A DNA stretch of 64,000 bases, from contig VXBP01001161.1 in assembly GCA_013400115.1 (NCBI GenBank), forward strand, positions 248,001 through 312,000, read 5' to 3'. This stretch comes from Rhinopomastus cyanomelas. Lineage: Eukaryota; Chordata; Aves; Bucerotiformes; Rhinopomastidae. Of the stretch, positions 26,401 to 38,400 are shown one piece after another (position 1 is the stretch's first letter; each line of letters opens with the position of its first letter). The notes under the pieces are model-generated. The model was not told where the DNA came from and ran no database searches. It saw only the letters and a list, made by a program, of their open reading frames with translations. Both the position numbers and the translations under genes were made by a program.

Positions 26401-29400
26401 CAAAGTCATGCCCTGCAGAAAATCAAGCCAAAAAGGTAAAGTTTTAATGAACTTGCTCAAGACTCAAAGAGCAATAAAATTTAATAGTTAGTTAGTTACC
26501 ATCAGTTATTTATTCGATACAAATACTTGCTGATTGGTGGATTCCACACCAAACAGTTGACAAAGTTCTGATACCTATTTAAGTCTAAACCATTCCTTTG
26601 TTATGAAACCTAGCCTGCTGGCACATGGTCTAACTCTCCTTCTAACAGCTGGATGATATACTAGTCAGCACCTCCCAAATTGTCATCTAATGATAGGACA
26701 AGGGGCACTAGGTGTGAGCTGGAACAGAGGAGGTTCCACATCAATATGAGGAGGAGCTTCTTCCCAGTGAAAGTGACAGAGCACTGGAAGAGGCTGTCCA
26801 GGGGGGTTGTGGAGTCTCCTTCTCTGGAGACATTTAAAACCTCCCTGGGTGCATTCCTGTGCAACTTGGCCTAGGTGGTCCTGCTCTGGCAAGGGAATTG
26901 GACTAGATGATCTTTCAAGGTCCTTTCCAAACCCCGATGTTCTGTGATTCTGTGTTCTGAAAACAGGAACTACTAATTAAAAGTTTGATTAAAAAATATA
27001 TATATATATGGACACCTACAAGTACCTGACTTTTGTCAAGATTTTATTGTCTAGATTTCTATGAATTTCTGAGATTAAAGATCAATTAAAAGACTATTCT
27101 TCTATTTAAAGCAGGGAACATAAGAAAATGGGTTGATTACTTGTCAGTTATCCCAGTCTTTCCCAGGGAAGAGAAGGAGAGGAAGGAAAGCAACAACAAA
27201 AAGCTGTCAATACTGTAAACTGTTGAATTAAGAGAAAAATCCATAGTAATTAAAAATATCTGTTTTCTTCAAAAGGTGCTAAAAAGCCCATTCTAGAAAT
27301 AAAAAAACAGCTGCTCAATGACCAGCAAACATTAACTGGACCATTCTCATTGCATCTCACAGTGAACATCAGCTTTACTCTTCTCTAAGACCATGTCTCC
27401 AACAAAGTGCATCCAAGAGAAGCAAGAGTTGACAGAAGTTGTATTTCAGACTGCAGTATCTTCATTAAATTAAAGAATTTGTATTGCTTTGGTGGATTGA
27501 AAGAACAAGGGGGGAGGGGGGGGGAATCACCAAACCCAGATAAATACTTAAAGAGTGGAAAAAAAGAATTCAAAGTTTGAATTATTGAGCTATAAAACAA
27601 GAAGGGAGTGTCCTGGGTTACAGATTCCTACTCTGTGAGTGCATCAGTCCTTACAGGCAGTGATTTCAGACTGTGCAGGCTTCAGAAAGAATAAGCCATG
27701 TGTTACTAATTTACACGTCACAAGACCCCCAATAGTTCTTAATCTGTAACTTTAGCTTTATAGGGCAAGTTAAACCCTATGGGTGAGAAAACTGAGCCAA
27801 CGACACTTTTCAAATAGTTTTATCCATTCTCCAGGCTCTGCTGTACAATCCCCTGGCTTTGGGGGGTGAGAGGGAGCTTTCTAAGGGGACCTGAGCACAA
27901 CCACTGCTTCCTAGAGAGCATAAACGGTGCTACCACTATCTCAGCTGCTGGCTGGAGAAAGAGCTGCACCTGACTTTGTACCACAATCTTTGGGGGAAAA
28001 AACACTTGTTAAATATTATTTCACCTGTTTGTTTTTCCTAAAGTTCTTAATGAAATCCTAGAAAGAGTCAGAAGACTATGAATCTTCTCTAGAAGTCAAT
28101 TAAGAAATAATTGCCCATAAACCAGACAATGTTTTGGGGTGGGCTTTTTGGGGTGCTTTTAACTAGGTGATCTTTTGAGGTCCTGTCCAATCCCTAATGT
28201 TCTGTGGTTCTGTGATTTATCATAGAATCATTAGGGTTTGGAAGGGACCTCAAAAGATCATCTAGTCCAGTCCTCCTGACACAGCAGGGTCACCTACATA
28301 AAGTCACACCAGAACATGTCCAGGCAGGTTTTAAACACCTCCAGAGAAGGAGACTCCACAACCTCCCTGGGCAGCCTGTTCCAGTGCTCCGTCACCCTCT
28401 GTTCCAGCTCACACCCACTGCCCCTCGTCCTATCACTAGACGCCACTGAGCAGAGTCTGGCTCCATCCTCCTGACACCCACCCTTCACAGATTTATAGAC
28501 ATTAATGAGGTCACCCCTCAGTCTCCTCTTCTCCAAGCTAAACTGACCCAGTGCCCTCAGTCTTTCCTCATGAGGAAGATGTTCTACTCCCTTTATCACC
28601 TTCGTGGCTCTGCACTGGACTCTCTCCAGCAGTTCTGTGTCCCTGTTGAACTGGGGGCCCAGAACTCGACAGAACATGCAGATGTGGTCTCACTAAGGCA
28701 GAGTGGGAGAAGAACTGAAGAACCACTCCCGATCTGCTAACCACCCCCATTCTGATCCACTCCAGGATGCTGTTGGCCCTTTTGGCCACAAGAGCACACT
28801 GCTGGCTCACGGCCATCTGGCTGGCCACCAGAACCCCCAGGTCCCTTTCTCCTACACTCCAACAGGTCAGTCCCCAGCCTATCCTGGTACCTGGGGTTGT
28901 TCTTGCCCAGATGCAAGACTCTACGCTTGTCCTTATTATACAGAGTGATGAAAGTCACTGTGGCTTTGTCAGTGCAGAAGAAACGAGCTACAGGAGGTTA
29001 AAAATAACCACTAAGTCCATTGATTTCTCAAGTGTTCTCTCACTAGAAAAAGAAAGTAGCTTAGAGAGACCCAAAAAAGTTTGCAAGTGGCTGCTGATAC
29101 TAGCTTTTGAATTGACTGGAGCACGCTCCTCAGCATCTCCTAGACTGCTCCTGCAGTTTTCTATACTAGTTCAGGTGGATTTCTGGGAGGCAATTAAAGG
29201 AACAAGAAAAAAACCCCACTATACCTATTTCAGTAATGTTTTGCACCTTTTCAAACAGCGTATCTTTTGTGTGTTGTGAAACTCTCTTCTTCCAAGACAA
29301 ATATTTGGTTAAGCACAAAGCAAAGGGAGCGTCCAGCTAGTTTTGCAGGGAGAACAAAGACACACACTATTTTCCCTACAGTTCTGTCATTATAAAACAC

Positions 29401-32400
29401 TCATGAAATGTTAACTAAAACATTCAGAAGCTCTAAACATCAGTAAACTGCTCGCTCTGGCTCTTTCTGGAAACTACTGTATAGTTTTTATGATCTTTTA
29501 TGGAAATGTTTTCTAACTCCTGTAGCTGTCACATAGCTGGGTTCAGTTACACTTCAGCCTCTTTTCTTAAAGGCAAAGTCTACTGTAGAAAGACTTTAAG
29601 CTTAAAAAACACATTAATGGACTGGGTATATTAGATCACAGAACATTACGGACTGGAAGGGACCTCAAAAGATCATAGAATCATTAGGGGGACCTTGAAA
29701 GATCATCCAGTCCAATCCCCCTGACACAGCAGGATCCCCTAGACCAAGTCACACAGGAACACATCCAGGTGGGTTTTAAACATCTCCAGGGAAGGAGACT
29801 CCACAACCTCCCTGGCAGCCTGTTCCAGTGCTCTGCCAAATCAGATCAGTGGCTTAAAGCACCCAGATCAATCATTAAGAAGAAAAAAATGCTGAGTTTC
29901 AAATTCTTGCACAATGATACATCTAAAAGCTCAGTTTGGATGACAGGCATTGTTTTTTTATACGATAAGAACAGAATACAGCTGAAGAACTAACCTAGAT
30001 AAGAGGGTTTAGAGAGATGTGTGTGTCTATAAAATATGCTGGCAGCTTCAATACTTGACTTTAAGACTCATCTGAGGAAAGCATTGGGGTCAGAAATCTA
30101 GTGCCTCTGTCAAGATGATCCATCATTACCAATTGCTGCAGACACCCCCTATTCTACCCAAATTAGCCAAATGGGATAAAAACAAAAATTCCTCCTTAGG
30201 ATGAAAGGGTCAGGAGGAAATGTTTTCACTGCTTTCATTTCATTTAAGATCTCTGCCTCTGGTGTTATTCAGTTTCCCCAGCTCTAGCAATCATTTACAT
30301 ACCAAGAAATACATCCCGACACCTCATATAAAATCAGAAGATATGCAGGTGGCAAAATGTTCTGAGGCACTGACATGTCTATCTCCACAGACTTCACTAC
30401 TCATCCTGAAGCTGGGGCAGGGCTGGATCGCGGCATCTTCTAGGTCATTTGTAGAAGACGACTGTCTCCATCATTTTTGTTGGCCCTCTAAGTCATGACA
30501 GGTCACAACATCTCCCTAGAAGACTTCTTAACACTGAACATCCCCCAACTCTCTCAGCCTGGCCTCACAACAGAGCAGTTCCAGCCCTTGGATCATGTTT
30601 GTGACACTCTTCTGGGCTTACTCCAACAGGGCCATGTCTCTCCTGTGCTGAGCACCCCAGAGCTGGACCCAGCACCACAGGTGGGTCATGCACTTTGATC
30701 ACAACAACCTCTAGCAGCTACAGGCTTGGAGAAGAGTAGCTGGAGAGTTCCTGAGGGCGTTGGTTGACACCTGGCTAAACAGGAGCCAGCCTAAGTGGCC
30801 AAGAAGGCCAACGGTATCCTGGTCTGGATTAAGAATGGGGTAACCAGCAGGAGCAGGGAGGTGATGGTGCCTCTGTACTCTGCACTCGTGAGACAGCACC
30901 TTGACTACTGGGTACAGAGCCTCATCCAGCCTGGCCTTAAACACCTCCAAGGACGGGGCCCCCAACCACCTCCCTGGGCGACCCATTCCAGGCACTCACC
31001 ACTCTCACAGTGAAGAACTTCCTCCTCACATCCACTCTAAATCTGCCCATCTCCAGCTTTGCTCCATTCCCCCTAGTCCTGTCGCTACCCACCATCCTAA
31101 ACAGTCCCTCCCCAGCCTTTTTGTAGCCCCCTTCAGATACTGGAAGGCCACAATGAGGTCACCTCAGAGCCTCCTCTTCTCCAGACTGAACAGCCCCAAC
31201 TCTCAGACTATCCTCACAGGAGAGGTGCTCCAGCCCTCTGACCATCCTCGTGGCCCTCCTCTGCACTCGCTCCAGCACGTCCACATCCTTCTTGTAATAA
31301 AGGCTCCAGAACTGGACGCAGTCCTCCAGGTGGGGTCTCACCAGAGCGGAGTAGAGGGGGAGAGTTTTCACATCTTCCAAAAATGAGCAGTTCAGGGACT
31401 TGGCTAATTCAGGAGTAGCCTCAGATAAACTTCTCCAGCGTGCAGCAATACACCTATTACCCATGACTTTACCTTACCTCACTCCGAAGCTATTTGTACT
31501 TTACCACCTCATGATCTGCTGAGGTTTCCCCTAATTCTTCTGATTTTTTCCAACAACTCTTTTTAAGAGCACATACTCCTACAGCAGCACATGATTATGC
31601 ATTTACGTAGCAGCTTAAGAAGTTTTTTGTGTTCCCACAGAGAAAAGCTGAAAAATCAGTTCTTCCACAGTGCTGTTTAGCAGCCAGTATTATGAAGCAA
31701 CTTTTAATTAGAAAAATCATTCGCTGTGTTTGTCCTCAGGACACCAATTCCAGTCAATAAAAACACGCTGACAGAAATATTCCTTGGTGCCAACTGCTTT
31801 GCGTAACATCAGCGCTTGAGTGCGTTCTGAAACACAGAAAAGCAGGGCAGTTTCGAAGCTTAAAGCACAGTATCACAGTAGAGCAGGTTGGAAGGGACCC
31901 CAAGAACCATCGAGTCCAGATCTGTAAATTAAATCCAGTTCACATGAGCTGGCCCAGCACCCTCTCAAGCTGAGCCCTGAAACTATCTATAGTTGAAGAA
32001 TCCACCATCTCCATGGGAAGACCATTCCAGTGTCTAATTGCTCTCATTGGTGAAGGATTTTCCTCTGGAGCCCAACTGGAATCACCTCGGGAACAACTTG
32101 TATCCATCACCCCCTGTCTTTGCTGAGAGATTCCTTGTGAAGAGGGAGTCTCCATCTTCTTGGCAGCCACCCTTAATGGAGTGGTATCTGGTAATAAAAC
32201 CTGTAGTGCCTGACCAAAGGTTTTTGAGAGGTCTGAGATTTACAAGGGATGTTTGATTTCTACCAAACTAAGAGAAAAATGGGATAACCCAGAATTCAAA
32301 AGCCCGTAGGGAAAATAGTTGTAACATTTCATCTCAAAATAAAAACAGACTTGAAATATTTTCTCTGGAAGCTAAATTGGTTTGAATTCCAGGGGCAAGG

Positions 32401-35400
32401 AGATATTCTAAACTGTTCACACAGAATCACAGAACATTAGGGATTGGAAGGGACGTCATCCAGTCCAATCCCCCACCACAGCAGGATCACCTAGACCAAG
32501 TCACACAGGAACATGTCCAGGTGGGTTTAAACATCTCCAGAGATAGACTCCACAACCCCCCTCAGCAGCACATTCCTGGAATATTAACTTCTACTTTTTA
32601 ATATCTACTTCTGCCTTACCAAATCCTCTTCGAGGCTGGCATTGAAGACTGGGATAATGCTTCCATAGAAAAGGCAAGTCTCAGTCACTGCAGGAGTAAC
32701 ATCAATTCATGGAGTTGGAAGGAATTGATTCCCCTAATATTTCTACTTAGCTTTTTCTGAGAACAAAAAGGAGTCACTGCCTCACTCAGGAATCAATACT
32801 GCATCATCAAAGTGCACTGCAGGACCCTTCCCAGCAAAACCTCAAACTACACTGGTTTTTATGAACACACACCACTATCAGGGCTACTGCAGTCTCTGTC
32901 AGATCCACTGTCTTAGACGGTACTGAAACACCAGTTATCACTGGTCTCAGAGGACCAGTGATACCTTCTGGACACCAGAGAGTGTCTAGAAGTGCAAAGA
33001 AATCTTTGGTGTTGTGGAGTCTCCTTCTCTGGAGACGTTTAAAACCTGCCTGGATATGGTCCTGTGTGACTGGATCTAGGGCATCCTTCTGTGGCAGGGG
33101 GATTGGACTAGATGATCTTTCGAGGTCCCTTCCAATCCCTAATGTTCTATGTTTCTATGAGTAGGGCTACAGCAGTCTGTCAGACATGAAGAAGAGGAGA
33201 AAGGAGGAAAAAGCAAAATTCGAAAGGACCCACTGGCTTAAAGAGCACTGAAACACCAGTTATCACTGGTCTCAAAGGACCAGTGGTACCTTCTGGACAG
33301 CAGAGAGTGTCTGTTTACAGACAAAGAAATCTTTGGTCTTGAATATTCAGTGGATTTCCAGTCCTCAAAATCATTTATTCCACCTTCTTCACATAAAATC
33401 CTGAAGAAAAGATGTAGAGCCATCACACAGGTGTAACACAAGGCTGCCTTTCACACTCACTGAGCAATAATCAGCTCTGTGGTTCACATACCTTTTGTTA
33501 ATACTGAGAACTGGTTTATAACTTTCCACATTCGTGCTATTTTCAACTAGTAGCCACAATTCTAAATTCCTAAACCTGCCTTCTAATGTTTAATATTAAA
33601 CCAGCTTTAATAGAGGCAGACAGTGTAGGGTAAGGCAAATGCACATCTTCCAAGAAGTTGTTAATATGTCCCCCATTAATTTTAGTTGGATTCTAAAGTC
33701 AGATATAGGCAGCTTTCTGAATATGAAGTATTCAGCCAAATATAACATTAAATACTTTGTCCTAGAATAGAACCTTTCCAAACACAAAAGTGTGCAGGAC
33801 TCTCCCTGAAAAGGTGGTTCATCTACCCTACACAGATATATTAACTTGCACAGATTAAAAGCTATATTTAATTTCTAGATGAAAAAAGAAAATCCTAAGT
33901 GTTTGCCAGTTGAAAGCCCCAAGCAGACTTGTTACTGCCCTGATAAAAAAAGCCCTGTGTATAGTACAGAATTTAATTCTCTCTTTACTTAAAGAACTGC
34001 TTGGCTCCATAATGTCTGTATGAGATATTAAAAAGTCTGAAAAAGAGGAAGAAGAAAATGTTTGAGGTCTTTCAGACATCATTTCCCAACTTCGCTCTCA
34101 ATAACTTGGATCAGCTTTACCCTTCTTGAGATCTTCTGTTCCTAACACTGGCTCAGACAATTCCCCCACACAGATTGAGGGATCTGGTTTAGGGGTGAAC
34201 TTGTAAGGAAGGGTAGATGGTTGGACTCGATGATCCCGGGGTCTTTTCCAACCAGAGTGGCTCAGTTATTCTGTGATTCAGTATTTTAGAAAAAAATATT
34301 AAAAGGCTTCTAAATCTACATCAAAATACATTTTTAAAAGTAAACTTTAAATATTTTAAGGAAAATGACACGTCCTACCACCAACTGGGAGGCACAGGTA
34401 TGCAACGTGGCTCTGAAAATCGTTCTCAAAAACCAAAGACCAGGAAGGAGAAGTACACATGTTCTACTGGACACAAAGGCCAGTGGAGACCCATGGATGT
34501 GTTGGACTGCTCTACCATGGGACCTGAAGACTAGTCAGAACACCACCTCCCACCCCTTCTTGCAGATCCTTGGTGATAATCTCTCTCTTTCTCTCCCTCT
34601 CCCCTTGTTAAATAAAGTTGATTAACACTTTACTCTGTTTTGAGTCTTAATTTTGTTCCCAAGGATGTATGAAACCTCATCACAGAATCACTGAACATTA
34701 AGGATTGGAAGGGGCCTCGAAAGATCGCCCAGTCCAATCCCCCTGCCAGTGCAGGTTCACCCAGATCAGGATCCTAAAGGTCTTTTCCAACCCAAACTAT
34801 CCCACGGTTCTCTGACTGTGCCCAGCAAAACCAGATTTGTATTTTCTTTGCTTCTAGCTGTTGAGTTTTGCTGTTGAAAACTTGCTGCTCTCTGGAGGAA
34901 AAGCTTCCAGTTACAAACAATAAAGCGTTTCATTGGCCATCATTTGGGAGTTCAGCTCAGCCACTCCAAGCCACCTGAATTATCTGAGGTCAGTCAGAAA
35001 GCCAGGGGGTTTAACTTCTACCAAACTGTCCAACTCAAAAGCAGATTGTGACAACATATGGCAAGAAACAAGGAACGAGAATCACCAAATCGCAGAACAC
35101 TGGGATTGGAAGGGACCTCGAAAGATCATCTAGTCCATTCCCCCCTGACACAGCAGGATCACCACAACCAAGTAGCACAGCAGCATGTCCAAGCAGGTTT
35201 CAAACATCTCCAGAGAAGGAGACTCCACAACCTCCCTGGGCAGCCTGTTCCAGTGCTCCATCATCCTCACTGGGAAGAAGTTCCTTCTCATATTTACACG
35301 GAACCTCCCATGTTCCAGCTTACGCCCACTGCCACTCATCCTATCTCTAGATGACATTGAGAAGAGCCTGGCTTCATCCTTCTGACACCCAGCCTTCACA

Positions 35401-38400
35401 TATTTATATACATTAATGAGGTCACCTCTTGGTCTCCTCTAAGCTCAAGAGACCCAGCTCCCTCAGCCTTTCCTCATAAGAGAGTTGTTCCACTTCCTTC
35501 ATCATCCTCGTTGCTCTACGCTGGAGTCCCTCCAAAAAACCCAGTCAACTATTAGCAACAGGAACAGAAATCCACCCACTTCGTATTCAACAGCAAGTCC
35601 CATGATAGACACAAATAAGTCTATGAAGTCCTCAGCACTCTCTCTGTAGCAAGAGGAAGACACAGTGGAACAGATCCCACATCTAAGCCACTAGGGCTGA
35701 AATATATTAACCCCAGCAAACAAATCAAGCCCTTAGTCAGAGAAGAAGGTGGAAGAAGGACCTTGACAAAACCTGCTACAAATCTAGCAAACAGGCTCAA
35801 TTCCTCCTGGCACATCCCCAATTCCTACATTATTATAATTAACCCAATTTATGTCAGCAATTGTAGAAAGGGCAGAGCCTACTACTCATTGTTATGAGTC
35901 CTATTACTTTACAAACTGGAGTGCAGGTTTATGGCTTTCCACAGTAGTGCCACAGACATCTCACCAAAAGAAAAGTAGCTCTCCTTACGCCCCTTTGAAC
36001 TGCAGCCAGAAATGATTATGTGGGTTTATTATTCTAACTGGAAGGCAGCCACAGCTTCCTAAGGTATCTCTTCTGTGAGTATCACCCTCAAGAGCAGAAC
36101 AGCCTGATGGCCGATCAGCATGAGGTCCAGAGTTTGCAGCAGACTGAAATGACAGAGCCTGAGGTTTTATTAATTCTGCTAATGAAATTATTGTGCCACC
36201 TGCCAGAGAAGTGGAGAACTGCTGCTTGGTTAGAACACCATTGGTGCTTTTTCATTACCTATTAGATAGTATTATCCATTAAATGCTATTATTAGGATGG
36301 ATTAGGATTAGCATCCTGCAAACACTATAATAAAATCAGGCTTCATGCACATCCAGTGCAGTCATTGAGTCTCCATCAGCTGGACGTCTTTGCACTGTTT
36401 CTACTGCAAAGGTGGGTTCTAGTTGAGACAGAATCTTGGCAATGAAATAGGAATCAAACTGAGACATTTGAAACCTTCAATTAAGCAAGACCACTAAAAA
36501 GTTGAGAAGAAACATGAAAGAATGGCATTCAAACAGCTTTAAAGCAGAAGATGCTCTTGCAATGACAAAACAGCATTTCCATTTTCCAGTGGAAATCTCG
36601 GTCTCAGAATCACAGAATCTCTGTTGCTCAAAGAGACCTTCAAGATCATCAAGTCCAACCTTCAACCCAGCACTGCCAGATCATGACTAAACCATGTCCT
36701 TTAGCAGCAGGTCTACACTACATCATTTAAATACTGCCAGGGATGGTGATTCTACCACTGTCCATATTTTATAACCCTTTTGGTGACGGAATTCTTCCTA
36801 ATATCCACCATAAACAATCACAAAATCACAGAACATCAGGGATTGGAAAGGACCTCGAAGGATCATCCAGTCCAATCCCCCCACCACAGCAGGATCACCT
36901 AGACCAAGTCACACAGGAATGTGTCCAGGCAGGTTTTAAAGGTCTCCAGCGAAGGAGATTCAATGACCTCCCTGGGCAGCCCATTCCAGCGCTCTGTCAC
37001 CCTCAACATGAAGAACTTCCCTCTCATATTGATGTGGAACCTCCTATGTTCTAAGCTCACACCCACTGCCCCTTGTCCTACCATTAGATGACACTGAGAA
37101 GAGAATGTCTCCATCCTCCTGACATGTCCCCTTTCCATATTTATAAACATGAATGAAGTCACCCCTCAGTCTCCATTTCTCCAAGCTCAAGACACCCAGC
37201 TCCCTGAGCCCTTCCTCATCAGGGAGGTGCTCCACTTCCTGCATCATGTCTGTGGCTCTGTGCTGGACTCTCTCCAGCAGTTCTGTGTCCTTCTGGAACT
37301 GAAGGGCCCAGAACCAGACACAATATTCCAGATGCAGTCCCACCAGGGCAGAGTAGAGGGGGAGGAGAACCTCTCTCAACCTGCTAACTTAACTCACTAC
37401 TGTTAGGTTTTGAGTTGTGACAGCACATAATCCTACCCTCTTCAGCTCAGCTTCCCCTGGGTTGAAGCCTGCAAGTGAAGCTTGCTAAAAACCACAGCAC
37501 TTTCCCTCCCAAATGGAAACTCCAGTACCCAGGATCACTCCTCAGAGACACCGACTGTCATCGTTTAACTGTGCAACCAAGCAAAGTGTTTCCGTCAGGC
37601 GCATGCAATGCACTGTACCTCATGTTCGCCACATTCAGAAGGTGTGTCCTTGTGTACAGCCATCTGATACTTGGCAAATAAAGTGGCTGACTGGTTGAAG
37701 GATGATTTGAACTGGGGGTCCTCAAAGGAGACAGGTACTAACCTCACCTTCAGAGCAAGGAAAATACAAACAGAGCGTTTTCAGTGCATATGTAACCAGG
37801 TAATGTGCTTCTGAAGGTAAGGCTAGTGAAAGATCTCCTCCTAGCCACTTCAAAGCCTCTGAAATCAGTTTTCTCCTCCAAGAAAATCTTCCTAGAGGTG
37901 TAAGGGACAACTAACTCTAAGCTGTCAATACTTTCATTAGAGAACAAAAATCTTCCAACACTCCAAAGCACCAGTTTAGTCAACTGTATTTTGACCAAGT
38001 TACGCAATAAACCAACCACTAATTTTGTCTTCATTGTAAGGTCTCAAGGGCTTTTACAACATGCTAATTTCTACACATCACTCATGGCCCTGGTTTGGCA
38101 ATCAGAGTCTTACTACATCTTTTCCTCCAAACTCATTGGAATTCTTTTCTTCCTAATATTGGAGCGGTAACATGTCCAACAGCTGACTATCACAACCTGC
38201 CTGGCCGTTACAAGAAGCAGTAATGTAATGGGTAATTTAGATGGAGGGCACAGATTACCTCTTGGAGGGCTGAAACTGAAAGTGGAGAGGTTTTTACAAC
38301 TTCTGTGAAACTTTGTAGGTGTGACACATTTTTACTCACATCTTGGCCCTGATCATGCCAGTTTCTCCTTATGGCACCATTCAAACCAAAGCCAATGAGA

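Larger units (their letters stand above)
25869..37618 (-). other. ATE1: ATE1 intron between exons 7B and 8 (largest in window)
   Basis: This intron of about 11.7 kb is packed with CR1 copies, several of them chimeric or mosaic, plus a partial tandem duplication (32880-33338) and a candidate LTR end (34365-34650). Unassigned parts include 25870-26660, 26960-28155 (with a short AT dinucleotide run near 26995-27009 and a G-run at 27509-27524), 28950-29633, 29840-30520, 31370-31867, 33340-34160 and 35550-36600. Confidence 0.7.

Noticed and set aside
28767..29279. 170-residue plus-strand open frame
   Set aside because: Its first part is the antisense of a minus-strand CR1 and the rest is unassigned intron; no known protein similarity is apparent.
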